Source: Tenrec ecaudatus
Lineage: Eukaryota > Chordata > Mammalia > Afrosoricida > Tenrecidae
NCBI RefSeq assembly: GCF_050624435.1
Contig: NC_134542.1
Span: 108,545,677 to 108,609,676 of the forward strand
DNA length: 64,000 bases
Reading direction: 5' to 3'
Position 1 is the stretch's first letter, and every line of letters begins with the position of its first letter. Below the pieces are notes generated by a model. That model did no database searches. It was given only the letters and a program-made list of their open reading frames with translations, and was not told the DNA's origin. The position numbers were made by a program, and so were the translations under genes. Shown one piece after another: positions 32,040 to 44,215 of the stretch.

Positions 32040-34802
32040 TTACTCTGCCTTTTTTCTTTCTTCCTCTCAACTCCAACTTTTTGGGGGACATAAAAATGAA
32101 ACAGTTTTTCTCAAAAGTACTTCTGAACTCATGTTCAGGCCTGCTGGGGCTTTTGCCCTTTGTGTTTACCTCTTACTTTCTGACTTCCTTTCTTTTCTCT
32201 GTACCCTCTGCTGTGGAGGTCAAGAGAATCAACTCTTCAAATCTAGCATCCACCCTAAACTACCCTAAAGCTCTGAGGATAATCCCATGATTGACTAACT
32301 TCATTCAGCATAGTGGTTTCCAGGCCCATACATGTCCATGGGTGTTTGCTTGTTTGTTTGTTTAGGGAAACATAGTTTTCCACTGTGTGCCTGTACCATC
32401 GTTCTTCATCTATTCTATTGGTGGGCATTTGGGCAGTTTCCAGCTTCTTGCAATTGTGAACTGTGCTGCAATGAGTATAGGAGAGAATCCATCTGTTCAT
32501 GTTCTGTCAAATATTGGTTTGGGTATATGTCCAGCAAAGATATTGTTCGGTTGTATACTGTTTCTATTGTCCGTTGCTGTAGGTAGGGCTGTATCACGTT
32601 CCACAATGTTTGTAATACTTACAAGCCCACACCCAGCAGTGTATAACTATTCCAATCTCTCTACAACACCTTCAAAATTTGTTCTCGCTCTCTTTTTGAA
32701 TCGGGCTCTTGCTGTGGCTGTTGGGTGATAGCTCCTTGTTTGGTTTGCCTCCCTTAGATGGTTACTGATCGTGAACATTTCCTCAAGTGTGTTTTAGTTA
32801 TGCAAGCATCGTCCTTCGATATGTGTCAATGCAAGGTCTTTGCCCACCCTTGAATTGGATTGTTTTTGACTTCTCGAGGTGTTGCAGAATTCTATAGAAA
32901 TCATTAATTAGTTCCTTGTCTTTTGTGTCTTTGCTAAAGATTTTGCTTTCCAATCCGTGGACTCATTATACTCTTTCCGTGGAGTCATTTGATGTGCATA
33001 AGTGATTTATTTTTAATACTAGCAGTCATCTATTTTGTCTTCCACTGTTTGTGCTTCCTTCATTTTATTTAGTAGTCTGTGTAAGGCCTGGATTATGTTC
33101 CTTTAGTTTGTCCCAGTTTTGTCATTAACGATCTTCATAGCTCTGGGGTTTAAAGTAAGGTCCCTAATCCATCTTGGGATCTCTTTGGTGCAGGGAGTGA
33201 ACTATTGGTCCTGCTTTGTTCTTCTGAAGGTGGAGATCCAATTATTCAAGCATCATTTGTTGAAGAGGGTGCCCTTGTCCCATTTCATCTTGGTCTTGTC
33301 CTTTGTTGACAATCATTTGCCCTTGGTGGATGCTTTTATTGACTGGTCTACTGTCCTGTTCCATTGGTCTAGGCAGCTATCATTGTACAGGTACCAGGCT
33401 GTTTGGAATAGTGTGGCTGTACAAGTAGATTTTGAGGTCATGTAGTGCAAGACCTCCTTCTTAATTCTTTTGGAGAAGTTCTTTGGTTATCTTGGGCCTC
33501 TTTCCTCTCTATATGATGTTGGTAATATTTTGAAAGCATGAAGTTAGGATTAATTTAGAAATTTACTTGTAATTGTAGATCAGTTTAGGTAATATTTAGG
33601 GTTTCACAACATTAAGTCGTCCCATCTATGGATATGGATCTTCCATTGTCTAGGTCTCTTTTGGTTTCTTACAATAATGTTATGTAAAACTTTAAAAATT
33701 TTGTATAGGCTTTTTTTTGTTAGGTGTATTACTTGATATTTCATCTTTTTTGTGGCTGCTATAAGTGGTATTGTTTTCTGGATGTCTGTTTTTGGAGATC
33801 TCTTCACTGGTATTTAAGAATCTGATTTCTCTTTCCTAATCTTGTATTCTGCTACTTTGCCAAATCCTTCATTTGTTTCCAACATTCTTTTGTAGAGTCC
33901 TTGGGTTGTCTCTCGATAAAATCCCATTTCCTTGGCCAGTAGTAGTCCCTTGATTTTTTGTTGTCTAAAGATTCTGGCTGAGACTTCCAGCATGATGTGG
34001 AATATGAGTGGAGATAAAGTACAGTCTTGTCTAGTTACTGTTTTCAGGGGATATTTTTTCAGTACTTCCCCAAGAAGCATGATATTGGCCATTATATTTT
34101 CACATATTGCATTCATTTTGTTGAGAAATTGTCACACTGTTGCTATTTTATTGAGTGTTTTTGTATTAGAAATGAGTGTTAAATATTGTCAAATACTTGT
34201 TCTGCACCTATAAATTTGATCATGTGCTTCTTATTCTTTGTCTTATGTGGTGGATTATATTAATTGTTTTCAAATGTTGAACAATTTGTGCATCATTGGT
34301 ATGAATGTCCCTGGGTCATGATGAATAATTTGTTCATGTGTTCCTAGATTCTATTGGACAGAATTTTGTTGAGAATGTTTTCATCTATGTTCATGTGGAT
34401 TATTGCTCTATAGCTTTCTGAGTTTTCCTGATTTAGGCTGGCACTCACTTCACAAAATAAGTTTGGGAGTTTGCTGTCCATTTCAATATTCCAGCATCAT
34501 CTGTAGAGAATTGATGACAGCTCTTCCTTGAACAATTGGCAGAGTTCCCTACGACAGCCATTTGGTCCTGGGATTTTCTGGTTTGAAGTTTCCTGTTGAC
34601 ATTCTCTATGTCTCCTTTTGTTATGGGTGTGTTCAGACTTTCTACATTTGAACATGCTATTTTAGGTAGATGGTGTATTTGTAGGTATTTGCTCAGTTCT
34701 TTTAGATTTTATTGGAATATAGTCTTGTAGTACTGTGCTATTTTTTCATATTTCATTTGAATGTCTTGTGTCATTTTTTTCATCTCTAATTCTTTATATT
34801 TC

Positions 34803-34844
<42 letters not shown>

Positions 34845-34910
34845 GCCTTTTGGTTAAGTTGGTCTGCCTGTTTTTCAGGTTCTTTATTTTATTTTTCAAA
34901 AAATTCAGGC
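32040..34910 (-). pseudogene. Decayed L1 ORF2 and 3' UTR
   Basis: The sequence runs as the reverse complement of L1 from 3' UTR and ORF2 C-terminus (left) to the reverse transcriptase domain and beyond (right). Landmarks on the plus strand are 'TCCATGGGTGTTTGC', 'GGGTATATGTCCAGCAAAG', 'TTGCCCACCCTTGAATTGG' and 'CAGGTACCAGGCTGTTTGG'. On the minus strand, 33814-34116 stays open for 100 codons and contains 'TRQDCTLSPLIF' followed by 'MLEV', the reverse transcriptase region where L1s have TRQGCPLSPLLF. The YADD-containing part is degraded. Stops and frameshifts show it is dead. It lies tail-to-tail with the L1 3' UTR ending at 32036. Confidence 0.9.
34806..34845. repeat. CT microsatellite in L1
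   Basis: A run of about 16 CT units lies inside the decayed L1 ORF2 region. Confidence 0.95.
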
Positions 34911-34988
34911 TGCCCACGCAATCTGCCATCCTCATAGGGACTCTAGAGGTCAGTGAGGTAAGAGGTTCTGTTGGCTGGATGGTCTCAG

Positions 34989-35037
34989 GCAGGGACCAGA
35001 ACAAAATAACCAGGGACCAGAACAAAATAAATAAATA
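34989..35037 (+). repeat. Short tandem duplication and AAAT tract
   Basis: The unit CAGGGACCAGAACAAAATAA appears at about 34990 and again at about 35011, 21 bp later. It is followed by AAATAAATAAATAA. Confidence 0.85.
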
Positions 35038-35261
35038 ACTGTGTCATGAAGAAGCAGCTTTTGCAGAAGCAGCTAGTGCCACTAGCCTATGATCAAAAGG
35101 AGTCGACAGCAGGTTGTACTGTTCTCCAACTTATTTTTTGGGTTTTTTTGCTGCTAGATAGTTGAGGATGTCCCTTCTAGTGTACCCTATAAGGTAGTTA
35201 CCAAGATGTTCCCGTGCTTGTCATCTGATGACATATTTCCAGGCCTCCACTAGGTCTTTGT

Positions 35262-35362
35262 GTGTGTGTGTGCATGTATGTGTGTGTATGTGTGTATGCT
35301 TATGTGTGTATGTATGTGTATGTGTGTATTTATGTGTGTATGTGTGTGTGTATGTGTCTAGT
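35262..35362. repeat. Degenerate TG/TATG microsatellite
   Basis: About 100 bp of TGTG and TATG units with frequent interruptions, so this is an old or imperfect repeat. Confidence 0.9.
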
Positions 35363-36480
35363 TGGTAGGCTTGAAACACCAACTCCTCAATTAGCAGTGG
35401 ATCACTTACCTATTTGGTTTCTGTGTGTTTAAACAGTATGATAGTTGCTTTCTTTTTTGTGTTTTAAGAAGACTATGAATCCTTTGTGTTAATGATAAAC
35501 TGACCCAAGAAATCTAACATTCAACTTGGCAAAGATGACAGTTAAAATTAAATTTTAGAAATATAAAACACTAACTTAGTCCCAATGCACAGAAATGCTA
35601 CATGCATGGTTAAAATTTTTACTTTATAAAGTTTTAAATATTACACAGTTTCTGTTAAATCAGTTATTTTTCTTAGAACATTAAATTATGGTCACTGTAT
35701 CACCTTGAATTAGCTTACATGTGTTTCATAAATACAGAAATGGACTTAGTCTAGTTTGTTTAATTCAAATCCATAAAAGATTGCCTGAGGCTATACCATT
35801 GGCGAAACTAATGGTATTATCAATAGAATTACCATATTCCTCATGGGGATAACTTACCATGCCTTTCAATGAAATAATGATGTCTTCATGTGACACAGAG
35901 ATATATAAAAATCATTTATAAAAAGGGATTTTGAGCTCACATTTAATCATAGTCCTCATAAAAACCTAAGCAGTTTGTTGTTTTATGACATGTCCTTGCT
36001 CACTGCATGCCCACATGAATTGGTCACTGAGCACATGGGTGCTATAGGAAAGAGAGGTAAAGAACTAAAAAGTACCCTGCTATCAGAGAGAGGAGTGTCT
36101 GGGACTTAAAGTCGTATGTTAAAACAGGCACTAAGTCGACATGTAAAAACCCCACCAGTCTGTGTGATCCACGGATTGTAAATAAGAAAATCCAGATTCA
36201 AAAGGGGGCATGGAATCCATGTTTCACCCGTGAACATCTGGTTTACAGAAGGCTATAGATACCAGTAAAAGCTCAAAATCCATTCACAGGGTCCATGCAG
36301 GGATTGGGCTTCTACTGAATCCCCTCTGCACAGTCCAGGCATGCCTGCTGTCAGACAGGGCACTCTAATATGCCTCACCCTGCCTTTCTGCATGGCCGAT
36401 AGCACTGGATTTCTTCACTTGAATGTTTTCATGATTCTAATTGTTTTTATATCACTTGAATTATCAAGAAGTAAAAGGCT
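35363..36480. other. Unique DNA, no gene seen
   Basis: The part at about 36120-36400 resembles an old repeat in base composition, but I cannot name a family. No exon is seen. Confidence 0.4.
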
Positions 36481-36482
36481 CC

Positions 36483-36615
36483 CTCACTGCCTTAGAGCTA
36501 ATTCTGATTAGAGCCACCCTATAGGACACAGTAGAGCTGCCCTTGTGAGTTACAGAGACCGCAACCCTTTATGGGAGTAGAAAGCATTGTTTTTTCTCCC
36601 AAAGAGAAAGCTAGA
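36483..36615 (-). repeat. AfroSINE, antisense
   Basis: 'CACCCTATAGGACACAGTAGAGCTGCCC' (split by the reader at its central CACAG) and 'CTTTATGGGAGTAGAAAGC' are the reversed body. The tRNA-like head is missing. Confidence 0.85.
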
Positions 36616-36744
36616 GCACATAAAAATGAGTATGAATAATTATATTTTGTTGTGGAAAAAAATCACTAATCTAGTATTTATGATCGGACACAGGACCATC
36701 TACAAATTGCTCATTATGTAGTCATTTCTAGTAAAGCTCACATA

Positions 36745-36925
36745 GACAATCGTTAAGTAGCCAGTTGACTCTGTGGATCCCTAAGGAGCGGTAGTTGCTT
36801 ATTGAGAAAGGGAATGCTTGCCGCACCCATCCATGAAGAGTTACAGTCCCCAAAGTCCATAGGAGCCTTTCTACCTTGCCTCAAATTGTTAGAATCAACT
36901 TGTTGGCAGTGGCTTTGGATATTTT
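36745..36925 (+). repeat. AfroSINE, sense, diverged
   Basis: 'GTGGATCCCTAAGGAGCGG', 'CATGAAGAGTTACAGTCCCC' and 'TCTACCTTGCCTCAAATTG' with 'GAATCAACTTGTTGGCAGTGG' follow the AfroSINE order. Confidence 0.75.
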
Positions 36926-37377
36926 GGATCATAGATATCTCATGAGCAGGCTGACTCTAAAAGGAAGAGTGTAACAAAAGATGTATAAGCAAAGGAATAA
37001 GTGGAGGGATAAGTTTCATTAAACAGTATTATGATGTTTCCCCATTTTGAAGAAATGGATTACTATAAGTAGCATTAACTATTGATGGATGGAAATCTTT
37101 TAAAAATCACATATGCATTCAAGGATTTCAGTAGATATGTGCTTACAGTAGATACTTATTAATATTGGGTAATTATAAAGCTGGTATATCAGTCTGTATA
37201 TCAGAAACATTCCCTCAGGTGGCAGACTAGACTGAAGGGAAATCAGGAGTCTCGGGATTTCAGAGTGCTTATTTGTGACATAGGTACTTTAGAAGGTTCT
37301 TTTAGATCAACATAGCTAGTTCATGTTATGTGATACAATCAAAGCAAGTCCAGCCTTGTAGCCATGGAATAGCATCT

Positions 37378-37568
37378 GACCAACAGTGGCGGTGTGCTTG
37401 TTCCAGGTTGGGCTGCTAACCACAAGGTCAGCCCTGACAAACCAAGATGAGCCTGTGGGCCCCCAGAAAGAGTTACAAGTCTTGAAAATCATGGAGCCAT
37501 TCTACCCATTCTCTAGGATCACTGGGAGTTTGAACTGACTCAGAGGTAGCGAATGTCCTTTTGCATTC
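37378..37568 (+). repeat. AfroSINE, sense
   Basis: 'GGTTGGGCTGCTAACCACAAGG' is the head, 'GAGCCTGTGGGCCCCC' and 'AAAGAGTTACAAGTCTTG' the middle, and 'TTTGAACTGACTCAGAGG' the tail. Confidence 0.8.
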
Positions 37569-40500
37569 TTTTTTGTTTATAAGAGAGCATATTTTGAAAG
37601 CTGTTACTGCTCTTTCTGCTTGAGACATCTGGGAGTTAAAGTAACTTTGAGATAAACTTTTCAGTCATTAGGTGCAGTGATTAGTCATGCACGTAGGAAA
37701 TCTGTGGCAAAGATGAAAATAAGCTGGAGGACCGTAAGTGCATCTAAAATTAGAACTGTTTTGGCAATTTGCACAAACTCCCATATCTTCCCTGGGATAA
37801 AGTTCCCTAATAAATATTCCTCATAAATGTAAATAATTTAGCTCTTGTTTTCCTAATATGTAGATTTTAACATTTTATCAACCAACAGTCTCTGCTAAAT
37901 ATAAGTTGCCAATTATTCCTGTGATCTATTTCAACACCAGAATCGGCAGCAATTTAATAAAGGGAATAAGTAAAACATGTGTGAATCCAGTAATATCTAA
38001 AAGAGCAGGGCACATTTTATTACAAATATCTGTATATGGTTTATTTAATTATTTTATTGATTGTACTTTCAAAACTATATTGTTCATTTACTTTATATTA
38101 GATTTATCTTTATTAACATATCAATATCAAGTCTTCATTTTGTATAGTTTTATTTTTGGAGGAGGGGCTATAACTTGATTTTCAGCCTGAGGTATTGATT
38201 TTACCTCCTTGTACTAGTTTTAGATATACGAATTAAAAAAAAAATCACAAAGCATTTGACCATTTCATTCTGCGTAAGTGATCAGCAATGTAATAAGGCA
38301 CTGTAAGGGATCATAGCTCATAGTAATTGCTATGTATGGGGCCACTTACATAACATGCATATTTTGATTAACTGTGAATTAATTGTGTCGCTTGCAAATC
38401 ACTTTTTCTGTGTATTAAGATGGAAAGAATCTAAAGGAAATGCATAAAAAAGGAGAGGCATTGTATTTGTTTTTCCTGAAAATATTAGTTATAGTCCTTC
38501 ACTAACTGTCAAATAAGAAATCAGGTCGGTAAATTAATTAAAATCTCCAAATTAGAAAACAGAATATACAATAAGTATGCTTTAAGACAGAGTTTTGTGA
38601 ACTTGCAGGGAAGATAAGTCTCAATTAAAAAAACACATCTACCCATTGGGTTTGTCATAGGTATCTTAAACAAAAAAAAAAAATTGCTGCTGACAGAATT
38701 TCTTCCCCAACCCTGGGATGTTCAGACACAAAGAGAAAAATGAAAAATAAAATTAAAGGAGCTTAAATCGGCTTCACACTATTCCATAAGGTTAATTAAG
38801 TGTTGCTAATTGTATCGTGCTGCACCCCTAGACAGAAGCTTTGCAGAGGATAACACAGCAGGGAGGTGCTGGGATAAAGGAGAAGTGATTGTGGAATTTG
38901 AACTTCCAGAAGGCTCCCTCCACCTCCTTGAGCTCAAGATGTAAAAGAAGGTAACACAATATTAGAAGCATACAGCCTGAAGTCAAATGTAATTAAGTAT
39001 TTTTTAAAACTCCCTATAATTACATATGTATCAATTAGCCATGTGAAAACTTGGCAACTCTCTGTTTACTTGATCTATCTAACAGTCAAATGTATAATGC
39101 ATTCTCTGGAATTCATTTTAAGCATAATGGATTAAATCATAAACTACATGTATTGTCATTCAACTCTAATAGATTTTTCATACCGGTTAAAGAAGGAATG
39201 ATGAAAAGTAATGTTTGTAAAAGCTAATTAGATGCCAGACATTATTCTCTGAAATTTTTAACTCATTTAATCTCATCCAAAGATAATAAATGCTATTATT
39301 TCCATTTTAAAGGTGATGATATAGAGACATAAAAAGCTTAACTAGGTGCCTAAGATCACAGAGAATAAGTGTCGAGCAGAAATTTGAATGACTATGCTGC
39401 GCTCCGTATAACAGCAACTTTCTCCCTGAATCCTCGTAGCAGGAACGGAAACAGATTCTTTATATCGTCCTCATGTTCAGTCGTCCTTTTCAGCAACAGG
39501 TACTAACATTTGTTTTGTTAGAGCGCTCATTGAAGGTCATGACAGAAGAGATTAAAATTCTAATCCATGTTGGTCTGAAAAAGTACACTCTGCATCACTG
39601 TGTAGAAAACCCCACAGAAAACATATGAAAACAGAGCAGAACAATTGCCACTGTGCCGTGCCAATGTGCAACAACAATGTAGGTGTTCTGAGCTGGAAGT
39701 CGTTGCCGGCGCAGAAAGCTTCATCTTTCCACTGCACGGTGACTGCTGCGGTCCAGGGTGTTAGCATCCCAGGGTCTTAGCGACTCCACCCCCAGAGCTC
39801 AGTCCAACTCGTAAGGCAGAGAAAAAACCTTGATATCTTCATTTCCCCCAGGTAGGCGCTCTCAGGTTAGAAGGCACATTAAAAATAAAGAGAATTTTTA
39901 AAGTATGTCAACTGTCTTAGCACTATTGCACAGGGTTACTTGCATACTGGAGAAAAACCTAAGGATATAATATTGTATAAATAAAACCACCAAATTCTGA
40001 AATTCTCATTGCATTTCTAACTCTGAAAGGCGGCTAAAAGAAAAGAAGACTTGTCTTGGGGGAAGTGTCCCTTTATATATGTATAATGTTATCATCATCT
40101 CTGGCTGTTTTGAATTTAACAAAGATGGAAATTGGTATCAATATTTACTTCCACTTTTGAAAATAATAAGACTGTCCATTAGTTTTGTTTTTTTAAACGT
40201 GATCATTATAAAATAATTTGAAGACAAAACTATTGTAATCATATGATTGTGGTGAAATCCCAAAAAACTGTGAAACCTGGATATTTAAATCTTAGTGAAA
40301 ATTTCGAAAGTTGCTTTTAGTATTCTTTGCAACTCTGAAGTGAAAATTGGCTATTTGCTAACACTCAGATGAACAAAACTCAAGATGGAAACTAGTCCTT
40401 TTTTTCTAAATGTTAAGAGCTATCTTTAAATTACCTAATCATCTTGGTGTTTTAATTCAATAAAAATATTTTATTTTTTATTATGGCTTAAAATCTCTTT

Positions 40501-41570
40501 CCAGAATTTTCTCATGAAGATTTTAATTATATTCTTAGTCTTAGAGTTTGTTTTGGTTCTTTTCTAATAAGATCTCTCTTTATGTATGAGTCAAAATTAG
40601 AATATTTATTTATTTTTAATTCATGAAAATAATTTGCATTAATGTTATTCGAAAAGAAAAATCTTTTCAACAGAATTTGGTGCTAATTCTCAGCAAAACA
40701 TCAGTATGTAGTCAAGGACGATCACTTAATAAGTTTTCAGTTTTTGCACCTTCATTAACTTCAGTGACTTTAATGAGGGACCTACTTTAGATTTGCAGTC
40801 AATATTACACAGACTAGATATTCATAAACTAATAACTTCCATAGTGGATTTTCTTGGATAGAGTAGAGGTTTATGTAAATAAGCAAGATAAATATATTGA
40901 TGTCTAAAATATTATTTCTAATAAGCCTGTGCTTTAATCATGTTTTCTTATCAATAGTAATGTTTAGAAACTTAATAAAAGCCTTCCTAGAAAATGCCCT
41001 CTTATCAAAATGGATGTTTAGTTTTCTAAAGATCTATTGACAGCATGAGAAAGATGGTTAAGGGGTCGTTTTATTGTTATTGTGGTTGTTGATGTTTTCT
41101 TTCTTGAATGTACTCTTTTATTAATTGTTTGCTATCAGAACTATAATTGTTGTCCTCTATTATGTCAGCTCCCAAGTCATGACAACTCCACCCACAAGGA
41201 AGTTAGTCTTATGTCATCCCCCAATCGGTTGTGATTGGACCCTTTGATCTGAGTTTTGGAAATAGATTTCCAGACCTTTTTTGGAGTCTATCATAATTCC
41301 ATGCTGGACCAATGGCTGAGTATGACCAAAGGCAGGAGTCAGAAGAGTTGAAAAGAGAGGGGAGTGCAGAAAGAAGTAGTAAAACCAGGCTGATTTTAGC
41401 AAAGATTTTACTAAGGAGAAAATTATGCACAACCAAACTGATCATTACCCTGGCCCACACCAGGGTATTTGTTCTAAAAGCATGAGTACTCTTAAGAGTG
41501 AGTACATTACAAAAGGGACAGGCCTTTGAAGTGGTCCTAAAAATTGTTTTCTTCACTGTTTATTGGATGT
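37569..41570. other. Long unique stretch, candidate conserved elements
   Basis: This is about 4 kb without young repeats. A MIR fragment lies near 39215-39420. The part at about 38200-39080 contains GTTAATTAAGTG, CTAATTGTATCG, GTAATTAAG and similar motifs in complex, repeat-free sequence and is a candidate conserved enhancer. A GC-richer bit lies near 39690-39800. No exon is identified. Confidence 0.4.
39215..39420 (-). repeat. MIR element
   Basis: The order 'GATGCCAGACATTATTCTCTG', 'AACTCATTTAATCTCATCC', 'ATTATTTCCATTTTAAAGG', 'GCCTAAGATCACAGAG' and 'GCAGAAATTTGAATGACTA' is the antisense MIR consensus. It is one of the better kept old SINEs in the window. Confidence 0.8.
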
Positions 41571-41576
41571 GTTTTC

Positions 41577-42765
41577 TTTCTTTTTTAAATCATTTTATTG
41601 GGTGCTCACACAATTTTTATCACAATCCATATATTCATCCATTGTGTCAAGCGCATTTGTACATTTGTTGCCATCGTCATTCTCAAAACATTTGCCTTCT
41701 ACTTGAGCCCTTAATATCGGCTCTTCATTTTCCCCCTCCCTCTCCATTCCCCCCTCCCTCATAATCCTGTCATAATTCATAAATTACTATTATTTTGTCA
41801 TATGTTACACTGTCTGACATCTCCCCTTGCCCACTTCTCTGTTGCCCATTCCCCAGGGAGGAGGTTATATGTAGCTTCTTGTAATCAGTTCCCCCTTTCC
41901 ACCCCACATTCCCTCCACCCTCAAGGCAACACCACTCTCACCACTGGTCCTGAAAGGGTCATCTGTCCTGGATTCCCTGCATTTCCAGTTGCTATCTCTA
42001 CCATTGTACATCCTCTGGTCTAGCCAGATTTGTAAGGTAGAATTGGGATCATGATAGTGGGGGGGGGAGGGGGGAGAAGCATTTTAGAACTAGAGGAAAG
42101 TTGTATGTTTCATCGTTGCTACCCTGCGCCCTGACTGGTTCATCTCCTCCCCACAACCCTTCAGTAAGGGGGTGTCTAGTTGCCTACCAATGGGCTTTGA
42201 GTCTCCACTCTGCACTCACCCTCATTTACTATATGATTTTTCTGTTCTTTGATGCTTGATACCTGATCCCTTTGACAGCTCGTGGTCACACAGGCTAGTG
42301 TGCTTCTTCCTTGTAGGCTTTGATGCTTCTCAGTTAGATGGCCGCTTCCTTATCTGCAAGTCTTTAAGACACCAGATGCTATATCTTTTGATAGCCAGGC
42401 ACCATCAGTTTTCTTTACCACATTTGCTTATGCACACATTTGTCTTCAGCGATTGTGTCAGGAAGGTGTTCATCATGGAATGCCAATTTAATAGAACAAC
42501 ATGTTCTTGCATTGAGTAAGTACTTGAGTGGAAGCCCAATGTCCATCTGCTACCTTAATACTAAACCTAGAAATATATGCAGGTAGATCTATTTCCCCAC
42601 CATGCTATATAAATATATTTACATATGTATGTGCCTGTATTTAGACCTCTATAAATACCCTTTGCCTCCTAGTTCTTTCCTCTGTTTCCTTTTACTTTCC
42701 TCTTGTCCCACTATCATGCTCAGCCTTCATTTGGGTTGCAGTAATTTCTCTCGGTTTCATTTAAA
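41577..42765 (-). mobile_element. Afrotherian L1 3' UTR, antisense
   Basis: It begins with a T-rich stretch and 'CATTTTATTGGG' (reversed AATAAAATG signal), then 'CATTGTGTCAAGCGCATTTG', a C-rich tract, the G-rich 'GGGGGGGGGAGGGGGG' at 42059, and the segment with 'GATGGCCGCTTCC'. On the right it extends further upstream in the L1 than the other copies ('TCTTTCCTCTGTTTCC', 'CTCAGCCTTCATTTGGG'). An antisense frame of 87 codons (42256-42519) begins with the same MIPDPFDSSWSHRLVCFF residues as the copy at 31.1 kb. Confidence 0.9.
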
Positions 42766-43258
42766 GAAGATTAAAATGTAGCGACTAACTTCCAGGGCAG
42801 AGGGACACCAGTGTATTGTATCCGCTTAACTGTGCTAACACTTGATCCGCTATGCTGTTCTATTCCTGCAGTCCTTCACAGTTAAGAATCTTGTTAGAGA
42901 CAGCGGAACCCCACCGAGTCCGATGCCCTGCTGCACTGTGTTATTCATCATAGCAACATGTCATACGGGTCTCCTGCAAGGATGACAAGAACGCTACCAT
43001 GCAACCACCACTGCCTCCATGTTCAGAAGACCCATCTGTTAAGGTCTCCTATCGATGCAAACTGCTTCTTAGAATTCTGCCTTGCTGCAATCTCAAGACT
43101 CACTTCTCATATTGCCCATTATGCCCATAGTTATACATTTCTTACTTATACGAGAGGACTTTCAAATGTTTCTGAAAAAAAAAAACTTCCATAATTTTAA
43201 AATTTATTTTCACACAAACTTTGCAAAGCCCTCTTTTGTGCTGTGTGTGTTGATCGCA
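42766..43258. other. Unique DNA, no gene seen
   Basis: No repeat or exon is recognised. Confidence 0.45.
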
Positions 43259-43261
43259 GTG

Positions 43262-43388
43262 TGTGCTGGAACTGTGGGGTAGACACAGGGTCACTGAGGG
43301 CCAGATCGGCAGTTGGAAGCCAGCAGCTGCCCCACAGGGGAAAATGTGCTGTCTCGAACCCCTGCTCTGGCCCCTAGGGCCCGGATTC
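43262..43388 (+). repeat. AfroSINE 5' part, sense
   Basis: 'GGCCAGATCGGCAGTTGGAAGCC' is the B-box region, followed by 'CCCACAGGGGAAAATGTGCTG'. The tail is short or missing. Confidence 0.65.
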
Positions 43389-43731
43389 ACGCAGTTGGTT
43401 TGGTCTGATAATTGACATCTTTGTTTTGTTTTCGTTTTCTGTGCTCATCTCCCATCAGGACTCCAGCAGAATCACGAAATGTGCTCGAGCGGCTTTTATT
43501 GCTGTTACTGTATCGTATATGTTTCACAGTTGTTTTTCCTGCCCTTCTCTTGAGCCTGGCAGTAAATGCCACCCAACATGCTTCATTCAATATTTGTTTT
43601 TCACTTTCTTGAATATGGTATTTTACAAAAGAAAACACCATTTCATAATATTCTCAGGTCTCAATTTTCAGAGTAGAAGTGACTTCCTAGACTATGTTGT
43701 GTTTGAGAATCTGGCTAGTGGCTCAACTGGT

Positions 43732-43925
43732 CCCCCAAACACCAAACCCACTGCCATCAAGTCAATGCCGACTCCTAGCGGCCCTCCGGGCCAGGGTAGA
43801 ACTGCCCCAATGGGTTCCTGAGTCTGGGCCTCTTTGTGGGAGTCGGGAATCTCCTGTCTCCCACAGAGCTGCTGGCGTTTCCAAACTGCTGACTTTGGGG
43901 ATCACAGCCTTTGGGGATCACAGCC
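43732..43925 (-). repeat. AfroSINE, antisense, well kept
   Basis: 'CCACTGCCATCAAGTCAATGCCGACTCC' (tail), 'CCGGGCCAGGGTAGAACTGCCCC', 'GAGCTGCTGGCGTTTCC' and 'AACTGCTGACTTTGGGG' follow the reversed AfroSINE in order. A 16-bp unit, TTTGGGGATCACAGCC, is doubled at the head end (about 43894-43925). Confidence 0.9.
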
Positions 43926-44107
43926 GGAGGATAAAGTACTACACTTCCAGGGCTGCCCTGGTTCGACAGGCAAGAGTGTTCAGTCCATTGTTCTGAAACA
44001 TGGGCTTATTGCTTTGATGGGACAATTAGATAACGTCTTGGGACTTAAGACAAACAATGATGAAAGCTTGGGGTATCAGTGTTATTGCAGTGTGTTTTTA
44101 AATCAGT

Positions 44108-44215
44108 AGTGATTGAAAGTGATCTTATAGGAGCGTTTAGAATTGCCCCGTAGGGCTTCTTAGGTTTTGATCTGTAAGAGAGCAGACTGTCACATTGTTC
44201 CCTCTTGGAGAAGCT
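44108..44215 (-). repeat. AfroSINE, antisense, diverged
   Basis: 'AGTGATCTTATAGGAGCG' and 'TTTAGAATTGCCCCGTAGGGC' are the reversed tail and body. Divergence is high. Confidence 0.7.

Noticed and set aside
33814..34116. 100-codon ORF as a possible host gene
   Set aside because: It is the reverse transcriptase region of a decayed minus-strand L1.
34786..35025. ORF with Arg-Glu repeats on the minus strand
   Set aside because: It arises from the CT tract inside a dead L1.
43426..43996. 131- and 100-codon plus-strand ORFs
   Set aside because: They run from unique DNA into an antisense AfroSINE and show no domain.
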